Of a DNA stretch of 6,133 nt, positions 1 through 6,132 are shown piece by piece (position 1 is the stretch's first letter; each line of letters starts with the position of its first letter). A program made the translations under genes and the position numbers. The stretch spans positions 1-6,133 of the forward strand of contig PMUF01000508.1 in the NCBI GenBank assembly GCA_003167015.1, in the 5' to 3' direction. This stretch comes from Chitinophagaceae bacterium (GTDB taxonomy: Bacteria > Bacteroidota > Bacteroidia > Chitinophagales > Chitinophagaceae). Below the pieces are notes generated by a model. It was not told the DNA's origin, searched no databases, and saw only the letters and a program-made list of their open reading frames with translations.

Positions 1-1
1 A

Positions 2-835
2 AACGAGACGATCCATGATGCGAACATCCTGCGGTTTGGCTTTCCGCTGGGCTATTACAACCTGGTAGCCAATCCGAACTATAATTCGGCGCAGGCTGCC
101 AGTCCTACCAACCCGGTGATGATCATGGATCCTACGTACTACCAGAATTCGCTGGCAGTGCGGACCAATCAGACGGCGGATCCCCGGCTGTATGTCAGCT
201 GTCTGCAGCCCTGGGTGGATTCTGCGATCAATACGCCGCCGGCAGGCTATGTGCCTGGAACGGTGCCGACGACCGGTTACATCCCGGTATCGAAGCAGGC
301 CGGACCGCTCAAACCGAATCAATTCCAATGGAGCTTTCGGAAATACGCTCCGATCTATTGCAATGTCAATGATGTGCCCGGTGGGCAGGCGGATGGCGCC
401 GACATTTACGTCTTGCGGCTGGCCGATGTCTACTTACTGTATGCGGAGGCGTGTATCAATACTAATGATAACACGGACGGTCTGGCGTACCTGAATATGG
501 TGAAGAGAAGGGCATATGGGTATCCGATCAATTCGTCTTCGCCGGTGGATTATGCGAGTCTGACCAGCCCCACGGCTGCCGCGGCGTCGGGTGATCCGGT
601 GCTGGGGAATAACCCGTTGTATTACGAGCGTTGGGCGGAACTGTTCAATGAGGGCACTTGGTGGACGGATATCTGCCGGTGGCACCTGGGTGCGTCGGAG
701 GCGGCTTATTATAAGACGTGGAATTATGGCGCCATTCAGCTGACGTTCAATTCCAATTGTTATGCGTGGCCGATACCGATAGCGGAGATCAATGCGAATT
801 CCAAGGTGGCGAACGAGCAGAATCCGGGGTATTAG
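2..835 (+). CDS. SusD/RagB family nutrient-binding outer membrane lipoprotein, C-terminal part
   Basis: Partial: the 5' end is outside the window. The frame is open from base 2, so an ATG at 116 is internal and not the true start. The visible 277 residues carry hallmarks of the SusD/RagB C-terminal domain: an FRKYAP segment (visible residues about 113-118), VLRLADVYLLYAEA (137-150), a YLNMVKRRA helix, ERWAELFNEGTWWTDICRW (209-227), and the terminal AWPIPIAEINANSKVANEQNPGY, which is the classic SusD ending. Family members are surface lipoproteins of about 500 residues that lie over a SusC TonB-dependent transporter and help capture glycans; the lipobox and N-terminal TPR part would be upstream. 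It precedes a GH97 gene on the same strand, as expected in a polysaccharide utilization locus. The ligand cannot be read from the sequence; an alpha-glucan is inferred from the neighbour. Confidence 0.95.
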   Translation, partial: NETIHDANILRFGFPLGYYNLVANPNYNSAQAASPTNPVMIMDPTYYQNSLAVRTNQTADPRLYVSCLQPWVDSAINTPPAGYVPGTVPTTGYIPVSKQAGPLKPNQFQWSFRKYAPIYCNVNDVPGGQADGADIYVLRLADVYLLYAEACINTNDNTDGLAYLNMVKRRAYGYPINSSSPVDYASLTSPTAAAASGDPVLGNNPLYYERWAELFNEGTWWTDICRWHLGASEAAYYKTWNYGAIQLTFNSNCYAWPIPIAEINANSKVANEQNPGY

Positions 836-927
836 CCGGGGCGGGTGATAAGGGATCGGTGCCGAAGCGGTCAGTCCAGGGCGCAGGACGATCATTTTGC
901 GATGACGGACCGGTTATTCGATGATTT

Positions 928-935
928 TAAATTTC
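928..935 (+). promoter_or_regulatory. Possible -7 promoter element before the GH97 gene
   Basis: TAAATTTC matches the Bacteroidota -7 consensus TAnnTTTG at 7 of 8 positions and ends 7 bases before the ATG at 943. The nearest upstream TTTG (896-899) is 28 bases away, more than the usual 19-21, so the -33 element is poor. The GH97 gene may equally be read through from susD, since the 107-base gap shows no terminator. Confidence 0.25.
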
Positions 936-942
936 GATTGCT

Positions 943-3138
943 ATGCTTATAACACCCTATCAGTATTTCGTTGCCCTGTGTCTATCGTTATTGTGCTGTA
1001 GCGGGGTCAGGGCCCAGCAGGAGACCGCGCAGCTGGGCAAAGTTAAATTGTCTTTTAACCTGGACGGGCAAGGTGAGCCTGTTTATTCCGTGAGCTATGG
1101 AGACCAGCCGGTGATTTTACCGTCCAGGCTGGGACTCCAATTAAAGGATGTGGATAGCCTGTTTAGCCGGTGGTTCGTGTTGCTGGGCGTGGACCGGACG
1201 GCGGTAGATACGACGTGGCAGCCGGTGTGGGGAGAGACGAAGGATATCCGTGATCATTATGTGCAGCTGACGGTTCACCTGCGACAGGGCGCGATAGGCG
1301 GGGCGGGGGGATCATCCGGATTGGCGGCGGGTTCGGGGGTGTCGAGCGGCGGAGCGGCGGCCCCGGGCCCGGGAGGATCGGGACGGCGGATGGACATTGT
1401 CTTTCGGGTGTTCGAGGACGGGGTGGGGTTCCGGTATGAGCTGCCGCGGCAAGCCGGTATCCGGTATTTTGTCTTGTCCGATGAGCTGACGCAATTCCAC
1501 CTGGCGGGGGATCACAAGACCTTCTGGATTCCCGGGGATTATGATAGCAACGAATATCCCTATACGACTTCTAAGATAAGTGAGGTTGACAATGCGGCGC
1601 TGGTGGCGGCATCTACGGCTATCGCCGTGCGGGTGGCCCCGGACCGGTATGCTGTCCAGACGCCATTGATGATGAAGACTGCGGATGGTCTTTACATCAA
1701 TATCCACGAGGCGGCGCTAGTGAATTACCCTGCCATGCAATTGCATGTCGACGGGTCTTCGCTGACGCTGACGTCGGCGCTGGTGCCTGATGCGGTGGGC
1801 AACAAAGCATACCTGCATGCGCCCTGCCATACGCCCTGGCGGACCATTATCGTAAGTGATAAGGCGGCGGATATTTTGAGTTCCAGAATGATATTGAACC
1901 TGAATGAGCCGTCGGCGTTGGCCAGTACTGACTGGATCCACCCGATGAAATTCATCGGCATCTGGTGGGAGATGCAGACGGGCAAGGGGACCTGGAACTA
2001 TTCGGACTATCCGGACAGTCTTGGGCCTACGGGAGCGCTGATCCCCAATGGGCGGCATTCGGCCAACACGGCGAATGTGAAACGGTACATTGATTTCGCG
2101 GCGGCGAACCATATCGGTGGACTGCTGGTGGAGGGATGGAATGTAGGGTGGGAAGATTGGTTTGGCAACTGGAAAGAAAATGTATTCGATTTTGTAACGC
2201 CTTATCCGGATTTCGATGTCCGGGCGATCTCGGACTATGCGCGGTCGAAGGGAGTGGCGATGATCATGCACAACGAGACGTCGGGGTCGGCGACGAACTA
2301 TGAGCGGCAACTCGATACGGCTATAGGATTCATGCGGCGATGGGGTTATACAGCGGTGAAAACAGGTTACGTCGGGCGCATCATCCCGCGGGGAGAGCAC
2401 CATGACGGGCAGTGGATGGACAACCATTATATCTATGTCGCGGCCAGGATGGCGGAGAATCATATCATGATCGACGAACATGAACCGATGCGTCCGACCG
2501 GCTTGCAGCGGACCTATCCTAACTGGCTGGCTTGCGAGGCAGCGCGGGGCAACGAGTACAATGCATTCGCCGATGGCAATGCCCCGGAGCATGAAACTAT
2601 TTTGCCCTTTACCCGGTTGATAGGTGGCCCGATGGATTATACGCCGGGGATATTCCGGTTGCGGGGGTATTCCGATGTGCCGGGGCGGCAGGTGCATACG
2701 ACGCTGGCCAAGCAACTGGCGTTGTATGTCACGATGTACAGTCCGCTGCAGATGGCGGCGGATCTGCCGGAGAATTATGCCGCGCATATGGATGCCTTTC
2801 AATTCATCCGGGATGTGCCGGTGGATTGGGATGACACGAAGGTGCTGGAGGCGGAGCCCGGGGATTACATTACGATCGCCCGCAAGGGTAAAGGGCAGGA
2901 TGGGTGGTATGTCGGGGCGATCACGGATGAGCATAGCCGGACGGCGACGGTGCCGCTGGATTTCCTGGATAAGGGCCGGCGGTATAAGGCGATCATTTAC
3001 CGCGATGCGGACAATGCGGATTGGAAGGGTAATCCGGAGGCATATATGATAGAGACTCGGACGGTGGGGCGGCAGGACCGGCTGACGTTGAAGCTGGCAC
3101 CGGGGGGTGGAGCGGCGGTGAGTATTACACCGTTCTGA
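943..3138 (+). CDS. Glycoside hydrolase family 97 protein, SusB-like inverting alpha-glucosidase
   Basis: A 731-residue secreted enzyme predicted to release glucose from the non-reducing end of alpha-glucosides in the periplasm. Residues 1-24 form a signal peptide with a likely cut after VRA, although its n-region has no Lys or Arg. The N-terminal beta-sandwich (about 28-310), catalytic barrel (about 325-605) and C-terminal beta domain (about 620-731) follow the GH97 order. Aligned from memory with Bacteroides SusB, the key residues are kept: E204 (in SNEYPY), E397 (in VEGWN), E445 (in HNETSG), E514 (in EHEPMRPTG), E532 (in CEAARG) and E538 (in GNEYNAF). These match SusB E194, E391, E439, E508, E526 and E532, which are calcium ligands, the base glutamates and the acid (E532). 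Keeping Glu at 445 and 514 points to the inverting subgroup, not the retaining alpha-galactosidase type. Oddity: a Gly/Ala/Ser-rich insertion at 116-147. The start is fixed by an in-frame stop at 928-930, with no Shine-Dalgarno. Substrate linkage is inferred. Confidence 0.96.
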   Translation: MLITPYQYFVALCLSLLCCSGVRAQQETAQLGKVKLSFNLDGQGEPVYSVSYGDQPVILPSRLGLQLKDVDSLFSRWFVLLGVDRTAVDTTWQPVWGETKDIRDHYVQLTVHLRQGAIGGAGGSSGLAAGSGVSSGGAAAPGPGGSGRRMDIVFRVFEDGVGFRYELPRQAGIRYFVLSDELTQFHLAGDHKTFWIPGDYDSNEYPYTTSKISEVDNAALVAASTAIAVRVAPDRYAVQTPLMMKTADGLYINIHEAALVNYPAMQLHVDGSSLTLTSALVPDAVGNKAYLHAPCHTPWRTIIVSDKAADILSSRMILNLNEPSALASTDWIHPMKFIGIWWEMQTGKGTWNYSDYPDSLGPTGALIPNGRHSANTANVKRYIDFAAANHIGGLLVEGWNVGWEDWFGNWKENVFDFVTPYPDFDVRAISDYARSKGVAMIMHNETSGSATNYERQLDTAIGFMRRWGYTAVKTGYVGRIIPRGEHHDGQWMDNHYIYVAARMAENHIMIDEHEPMRPTGLQRTYPNWLACEAARGNEYNAFADGNAPEHETILPFTRLIGGPMDYTPGIFRLRGYSDVPGRQVHTTLAKQLALYVTMYSPLQMAADLPENYAAHMDAFQFIRDVPVDWDDTKVLEAEPGDYITIARKGKGQDGWYVGAITDEHSRTATVPLDFLDKGRRYKAIIYRDADNADWKGNPEAYMIETRTVGRQDRLTLKLAPGGGAAVSITPF
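1288..1383 (+). other. Low-complexity Gly/Ala/Ser/Pro insertion inside the GH97 N-terminal domain
   Basis: Codons 116-147 of the GH97 gene encode almost only G, A, S and P (for example GGAGGSSGLAAGSG, then SSGGAAAPGPGGSG). They lie between strands reading YVQLTVHLRQ and RRMDIVFRVFEDGVGF. In GH97 proteins that I know, these strands are joined by a short turn. The DNA here is very rich in G and in GGCGG-type runs, consistent with growth by replication slippage. The frame stays open, so it should make a flexible surface loop. Confidence 0.75.
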
Positions 3139-4774
3139 TCTCCATGATGCGTTGTTCGAATTCTTCGTTGGGGACGGTGGACTTGTTTTTGATCCGGGTC
3201 TTGTATGTATTGATGGTGTTGACGGAGTATTCGAGGATGCGGGCGATCTTTTCGTTTTCGTGGATGCCCATGCGGATGAGCGCGAAGATGCGAAGGTCGG
3301 TGTTGAGGAATTCGTGGTCTTTCAGCTGGAGCTGATCTTCTTCGGGGAACAGGTCGTTGAAGCGTTGAATAAAATCCGGGAAGAGTTTGAGGAATACCTT
3401 GTCAAAGTTCTGAAGCAATTCTTCTTTTTCCTTTTTCAAATTGGTATTATTCACCAGGGTGATAACGTCTTCCCACTTCCGGTAGGCGATCTTCTGTTCG
3501 ATGGACTTTTTAAATTTTTCGATTTTGGCGAAAGACTCGGAGTCGGCGTTGAAAAAGTAGCCGATGTATTCTTCCTTGATCTTATTGGCCTCGGATAGTT
3601 TGTTGTTGGTTTCGACCAGGCGCTGGTTAATAGATTGCTCTTTTATGTGGGCTTCCGTTATGATTCGTTGGGCGACCTGGAGCCGGTTGACCTGGCGGAG
3701 GACGATAATGACCAGAGCGATCACGGCAAGCAGCAGGACGGTGGCGATGATGGAATAGGTCACGAAGATGCTCTTCTGTTCTTCGACACGGCTGATCTTT
3801 TCGCCCTCTATGAGGGGCAGGATGGCGCTAACCTGGACTTTGCGTTGCCGGGCCCCATAAAAGATAGCATCTCGAATAGCAATCTCGATGTATGTGGAGG
3901 CGCTGCGGACGTCTCCTTTCTTATACAGGAGTTGTGCGAGGTTAAAAATGGCGGCGGTCTCTTTGGTAGAGGACTGGATATCTGCGATCGCGGCCCTGAT
4001 GAGCAGGGCGATGGCGGTGTCGGGTTGTCCGTTGTTGATATAGATATCGCTGAGGGTAGAAGTCGTAATGGCCAGTTCGTGCAGGCTGAGGTCGGGCCGG
4101 TCAAGCAATTGCCTGAAATCCGTCAGGGCTTCGTCCCTGCGGCTGGACTTGATCTCTTCCAATCCCTTAAAATAGGAGTGCTGGAAGGAGGCTGGGGGAT
4201 AGCGTTGCAGGGCAGAATCCATATAGTCGTTTCCCTTCCGGATATAATCGGGTGTATTGTAGGCATCGTTGTCGAAATCCCCCAGGTCATAATAATAGCG
4301 GCCGAGCAGGGCATAATATTCTGCCTGCAGGCTGTCCGGAGCTTCAGGGATATGGATTTTGGAGAGGGAGTCGAGGGTCTCCTTGAACAAGCCGGAGGAG
4401 AGCAGACAAAAGTCCAGTTTGAGCCGGGCGTAGGTAATGCGGGCAGGGTCGCCGAGTTGCAGGGCGGTTGTCTGGAGGTGTCGTGCATAGGTAAAGGCGG
4501 AGTCATAGTTAAAGACCTTATAGGCCTCATATAACTGGCTGTAACTATTGAAAAGTGCGGGGAGATCGTCCTTTTTGGTTTGGGTGGCGGTGGATTTGAT
4601 CCGGTCCAAGGCTAATTTGAGCTGTTCGATGGACCGCAGTTTGTCGGCATCATATTTCGGGGATGCTTCAATAGCGCGGTCGAGCTGGGTTAACAGTGGG
4701 TTGCCGTTATCCTGGGCTTGGGCATCCAGGAAAAAGAAGAGGCTTAAAAGAATTGGAAGCAGTCGGGTGCGCAC
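3125..4774 (-). CDS. SusR-like membrane-spanning TPR/helix-turn-helix regulator (DUF6377 type)
   Basis: 549 residues. The start is a GTG at 4774: the frame is open further upstream to a stop but has no other ATG, GTG or TTG, and the GTG gives a clean signal peptide (residues 1-20, ending AQA). Residues about 25-330 are helical with TPR-like pairs (for example ALFNSYSQLYEAYKVFNYDSA and the stretch around 275-300) and should be periplasmic. One transmembrane helix spans about 336-359, followed by a coiled coil (about 362-405) and a cytoplasmic part with KIKEEYIGYFFNADSESF, which I associate with the DUF6377 family. The C-terminus (about 494-530; ALIRMGIHENEKIARIL, then SVNTINTYKTRIKNKS) is a LuxR/GerE-like DNA-binding helix-turn-helix. 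The layout matches SusR, which activates the Bacteroides starch genes. The gene converges on GH97 and overlaps its end by 14 bases, so it probably senses a glycan product and controls this locus. The effector is unknown. Confidence 0.88.
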   Translation of the reverse strand: MRTRLLPILLSLFFFLDAQAQDNGNPLLTQLDRAIEASPKYDADKLRSIEQLKLALDRIKSTATQTKKDDLPALFNSYSQLYEAYKVFNYDSAFTYARHLQTTALQLGDPARITYARLKLDFCLLSSGLFKETLDSLSKIHIPEAPDSLQAEYYALLGRYYYDLGDFDNDAYNTPDYIRKGNDYMDSALQRYPPASFQHSYFKGLEEIKSSRRDEALTDFRQLLDRPDLSLHELAITTSTLSDIYINNGQPDTAIALLIRAAIADIQSSTKETAAIFNLAQLLYKKGDVRSASTYIEIAIRDAIFYGARQRKVQVSAILPLIEGEKISRVEEQKSIFVTYSIIATVLLLAVIALVIIVLRQVNRLQVAQRIITEAHIKEQSINQRLVETNNKLSEANKIKEEYIGYFFNADSESFAKIEKFKKSIEQKIAYRKWEDVITLVNNTNLKKEKEELLQNFDKVFLKLFPDFIQRFNDLFPEEDQLQLKDHEFLNTDLRIFALIRMGIHENEKIARILEYSVNTINTYKTRIKNKSTVPNEEFEQRIMEIRTV

Positions 4775-4797
4775 GAAATGTGGGGCGTTTTGTCGCT

Positions 4798-4805
4798 CAA
4801 ATATA
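4798..4805 (-). promoter_or_regulatory. -7 promoter element of the regulator gene
   Basis: Read on the minus strand this is TATATTTG, a full match to TAnnTTTG. It ends 23 bases before the GTG start at 4774, which would leave a 5' leader of about 17-19 bases. An A8 run on the plus strand (4811-4818) lies in the spacer. No clear TTTG is found at the expected -33 position. Confidence 0.5.
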
Positions 4806-4940
4806 GCTATAAAAAAAAGAAGCCCAGATAGAAATCCAGGCCGTTGCTAAAATCCAATATCCTATTAAAAGCCATAGTATTAAAGCAAATAATAGTCCAA
4901 ACGGATTTTAAGGGGGGATAAGCGGGTTCTCTGTAGCAGA

Positions 4941-4988
4941 TGAGGAATTCCGTGGATTTTTTTCCTCAGTCGTCCACGAAATTCTTCA
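4941..4988. repeat. Inverted repeat with two mutually exclusive hairpins
   Basis: Arm 4941-4956 (TGAGGAATTCCGTGGA) pairs with 4973-4988 as a 16-position stem. It has one C/A mismatch (4950/4979), one G/T position (4944/4985) and a 16-base loop. The same left arm also pairs perfectly over 7 bp (TGAGGAA 4941-4947 with TTCCTCA 4962-4968), so both stems cannot form at once. No T tract follows the long stem, so it is not a typical terminator. A regulatory RNA fold or a protein-binding site are both possible. Confidence 0.7.
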
Positions 4989-5013
4989 ATTTTATCTTGT
5001 GCCATCGGGGCGC

Positions 5014-5056
5014 TGTGGGGGGTGCCACCGAGGTTGTGGGGGGTGTGCCACCCAGG
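5014..5056 (+). repeat. Two G-rich direct repeats with small hairpins
   Basis: TGTGGGGGGTGCCACCGAGG (5014-5033) is repeated at 5035-5056 as the same sequence with TG inserted after GGTG and C in place of G before AGG. The second copy contains a 5-bp inverted repeat, GGGTG (5041-5045) and CACCC (5049-5053). In the first copy GGTG-C-CACC is symmetric. A further G run follows at 5061-5069. They lie upstream of the guaD promoter and could be operator sites or a slippage duplication. Confidence 0.65.
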
Positions 5057-5109
5057 CTATGGGAGGGGGTTTGTGTTATCGGGGAGAGTTTTTGTTGCAT
5101 CGGGTCGCG

Positions 5110-5117
5110 TAACTTTG
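5110..5117 (+). promoter_or_regulatory. -7 promoter element of guaD
   Basis: TAACTTTG is a full match to the Bacteroidota TAnnTTTG element and ends only 4 bases before the ATG at 5122. Transcription would start at or next to the start codon, suggesting a leaderless mRNA. A TTTG at 5091-5094 is the only -33 candidate, with a short 15-base spacer. Confidence 0.5.
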
Positions 5118-5121
5118 TCTC

Positions 5122-5601
5122 ATGGTGACAAAAGAGGATATTATTTTTTTACGTCAGGCGATAGACCTGGCCCGGCGGGGAATGGAAAGCGGTTTGGGAG
5201 GACCGTTTGGTTGTATTGTGGTCAGAAATGGGGAGGTGGTTGGGGAAGGCAGCAATGGGGTGACGTCCACCAATGACCCCACGGCTCATGCTGAGATCAT
5301 GGCCATTCGGGATGCCTGTCGCCGGCTGGGTGATTACCAGTTGACGGATTGTACGGTTTATACTTCCTGCGAGCCCTGCCCCATGTGCCTCTCGGCCTGC
5401 TATTGGGCTCGCCTCGACGCGGTGTACTACGGCGCCTGCGCCGCCGATGCCGCGCGCGCTGGATTCGATGACGCGTTTCTATACGACGAGTTCCGCAAAT
5501 CCCCGGCCGAGCGGCAACTCCCTTCAACGCAGTTGCTCGGCGATGAGGCCTGGTCCAGCTTTCAAACCTGGCTCGACACCCCAAACAAAATCGAATACTG
5601 A
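5122..5601 (+). CDS. guaD: Guanine deaminase, cytidine deaminase superfamily
   Basis: 159 residues, about the length of Bacillus GuaD (156). It hydrolyses guanine to xanthine and ammonia in the cytosol, a step in purine salvage and breakdown. The zinc site is complete: H56 and catalytic E58 in the HAE motif (DPTAHAEIMAIR), C86 and C89 in TSCEPCPMC. What separates it from tRNA adenosine deaminase (TadA) is close similarity to GuaD throughout, including GGPFGCIVV (26-34), YWAR, AGFDDAFLYDE (113-123; D117 matches the Asp that contacts guanine in known GuaD structures) and the FQTWLDTPNKIEY tail typical of the domain-swapped GuaD C-terminus. The ATG at 5122 follows the -7 box directly; a GTG at 5125 would lose one residue. 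The first third uses A/T-ending codons, while the part from about 5370 uses many C- and G-ending codons. No purine gene is adjacent and it appears unrelated to the glycan locus. Confidence 0.93.
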   Translation: MVTKEDIIFLRQAIDLARRGMESGLGGPFGCIVVRNGEVVGEGSNGVTSTNDPTAHAEIMAIRDACRRLGDYQLTDCTVYTSCEPCPMCLSACYWARLDAVYYGACAADAARAGFDDAFLYDEFRKSPAERQLPSTQLLGDEAWSSFQTWLDTPNKIEY

Positions 5602-5650
5602 TCAATCAGACGGAGCGCGGGCCTTCAGTTTTATCGGTGGTCTCCAGAAG

Positions 5651-5725
5651 TTGCGGAAAAACTCATGATACGCAGCCAGGCGACAGAAAAACTTCCCTCA
5701 CGCTCTAGCCTGAATTTCTCACACC
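5651..5725 (-). repeat. Left arm of a diverged inverted repeat
   Basis: Read on the minus strand from 5725, the first 24 bases match 6057-6080 at 20 of 24 positions, including 12 identical bases at the start (GGTGTGAGAAAT). Similarity resumes further out: TGGCTGC against TGGCAGC, then GAGTTTTTCCGCAA (5651-5664) against GAGCTTATCCGTAA at 11 of 14. Small length shifts are needed in between. Confidence 0.6.
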
Positions 5726-5759
5726 GGGCGCGAAAAATGAAAACCAGTTGGTTGTCGAC

Positions 5760-5810
5760 GCCGCTTAAGTGGCCTTAAGTGCCGCTTAAATCGGCTTAAA
5801 TGGCCCTTAT
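5760..5810. repeat. Helically phased CTTAA tandem array
   Basis: Two 21-base units (5760-5780 and 5781-5801) agree at 17 of 21 positions, and each holds two half-units. CTTAA cores start at 5764, 5774, 5785 and 5795, and a CTTAT follows at 5806. Steps are 10, 11, 10 and 11, an average of 10.5 bp, equal to one DNA turn. The first two cores are the palindrome CTTAAG within CTTAAGTG; the next two are GCTTAAAT. The layout resembles sites for a cooperatively binding protein. Confidence 0.8.
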
Positions 5811-5912
5811 TCTGTACATTTTGTAGTTACTGAGTGGTACTGGTTCGTCTGGTCATCCGGTTTGTTTTCATTGGGTTATACCTTTCCAAGGCCCCTGACG
5901 TGTGCCGTTTTT

Positions 5913-5932
5913 GGGGGGAGGGGGTGGGGGGG
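5913..5932 (+). other. G-quadruplex-forming tract
   Basis: The plus strand reads G6, A, G5, T, G7. This gives four GGG tracts with single-base loops, the most stable quadruplex pattern known. It sits between T-rich flanks (a T5 run just before and a T6 run at about 5940-5945). Confidence 0.7.
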
Positions 5933-6056
5933 TATTTCTTTTTTCCTTCGGGGTACGTACCGGTCATGGTCCTGCGAAATTGAATCGGGCTGGATTTGGG
6001 TGGTGACCATGTATTCAGTGTGTAGGAAAGAGGGGAAATTATCTGCAAAGATAATG

Positions 6057-6132
6057 GGTGTGAGAAATGCGGGCTTAAGCCCCAAGACTTTAAAGGCTTT
6101 ATTGGCAGCCAGGGCTAAGAGCTTATCCGTAA
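6057..6132 (+). repeat. Right arm of a diverged inverted repeat
   Basis: Partner of the arm at 5651-5725, in opposite orientation and about 330 bases away. It starts GGTGTGAGAAAT and includes the palindrome at 6071-6082. It may continue past the window edge. The pair could be the ends of a small non-autonomous element or two copies of an interspersed repeat. Confidence 0.6.
6071..6082. repeat. 12-bp perfect palindrome with CTTAAG core
   Basis: GGGCTTAAGCCC is its own reverse complement and carries the same CTTAAG core as the array at 5760-5810. A looser palindrome around CTTTAAAG follows at about 6087-6100. It may be a protein-binding site or part of the right inverted arm. Confidence 0.65.

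Larger units (their letters stand above)
4775..5121. other. Intergenic region between the divergent regulator and guaD
   Basis: 347 bases with no credible gene; the short open frames here have no recognisable product. The left part (about 4800-4920) is AT-rich and carries the regulator promoter. The middle holds an inverted repeat (4941-4988). The right part (about 5001-5090) is strongly G-rich on the plus strand, with two direct repeats and several G runs. The guaD -7 box closes the region. Confidence 0.8.

Noticed and set aside
116..118. ATG as the start of the SusD-like gene
   Set aside because: The frame is open to the window edge and the residues before it fit the family, so the gene is cut by the window.
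991..1002. Lipobox (LLCCSG) in the GH97 signal peptide
   Set aside because: Neither Cys has the usual Gly, Ala or Ser before it, and a signal peptidase I site (VRA) follows; a soluble periplasmic enzyme is more likely.
1717..2934. 405-codon open frame on the minus strand inside the GH97 gene
   Set aside because: It is a shadow of GH97 codon bias: its product is rich in R, P, I and H, has no domain, and lies opposite the conserved catalytic region.
3139..3200. Terminator after the GH97 gene
   Set aside because: Only a very short stem (CGAA/TTCG) without a following T run is visible.
3635..4534. 299-codon open frame on the plus strand opposite the regulator
   Set aside because: The reverse frame carries the signal peptide, TPR, transmembrane and helix-turn-helix pattern; this one is low-complexity antisense.
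5122..5601. tRNA adenosine deaminase (tadA)
   Set aside because: The zinc motifs are shared, but the AGFDD segment and the NKIEY tail match guanine deaminase.
5760..5810. CRISPR array
   Set aside because: Units are only 10-11 or 21 bp with no unique spacers and no cas genes.
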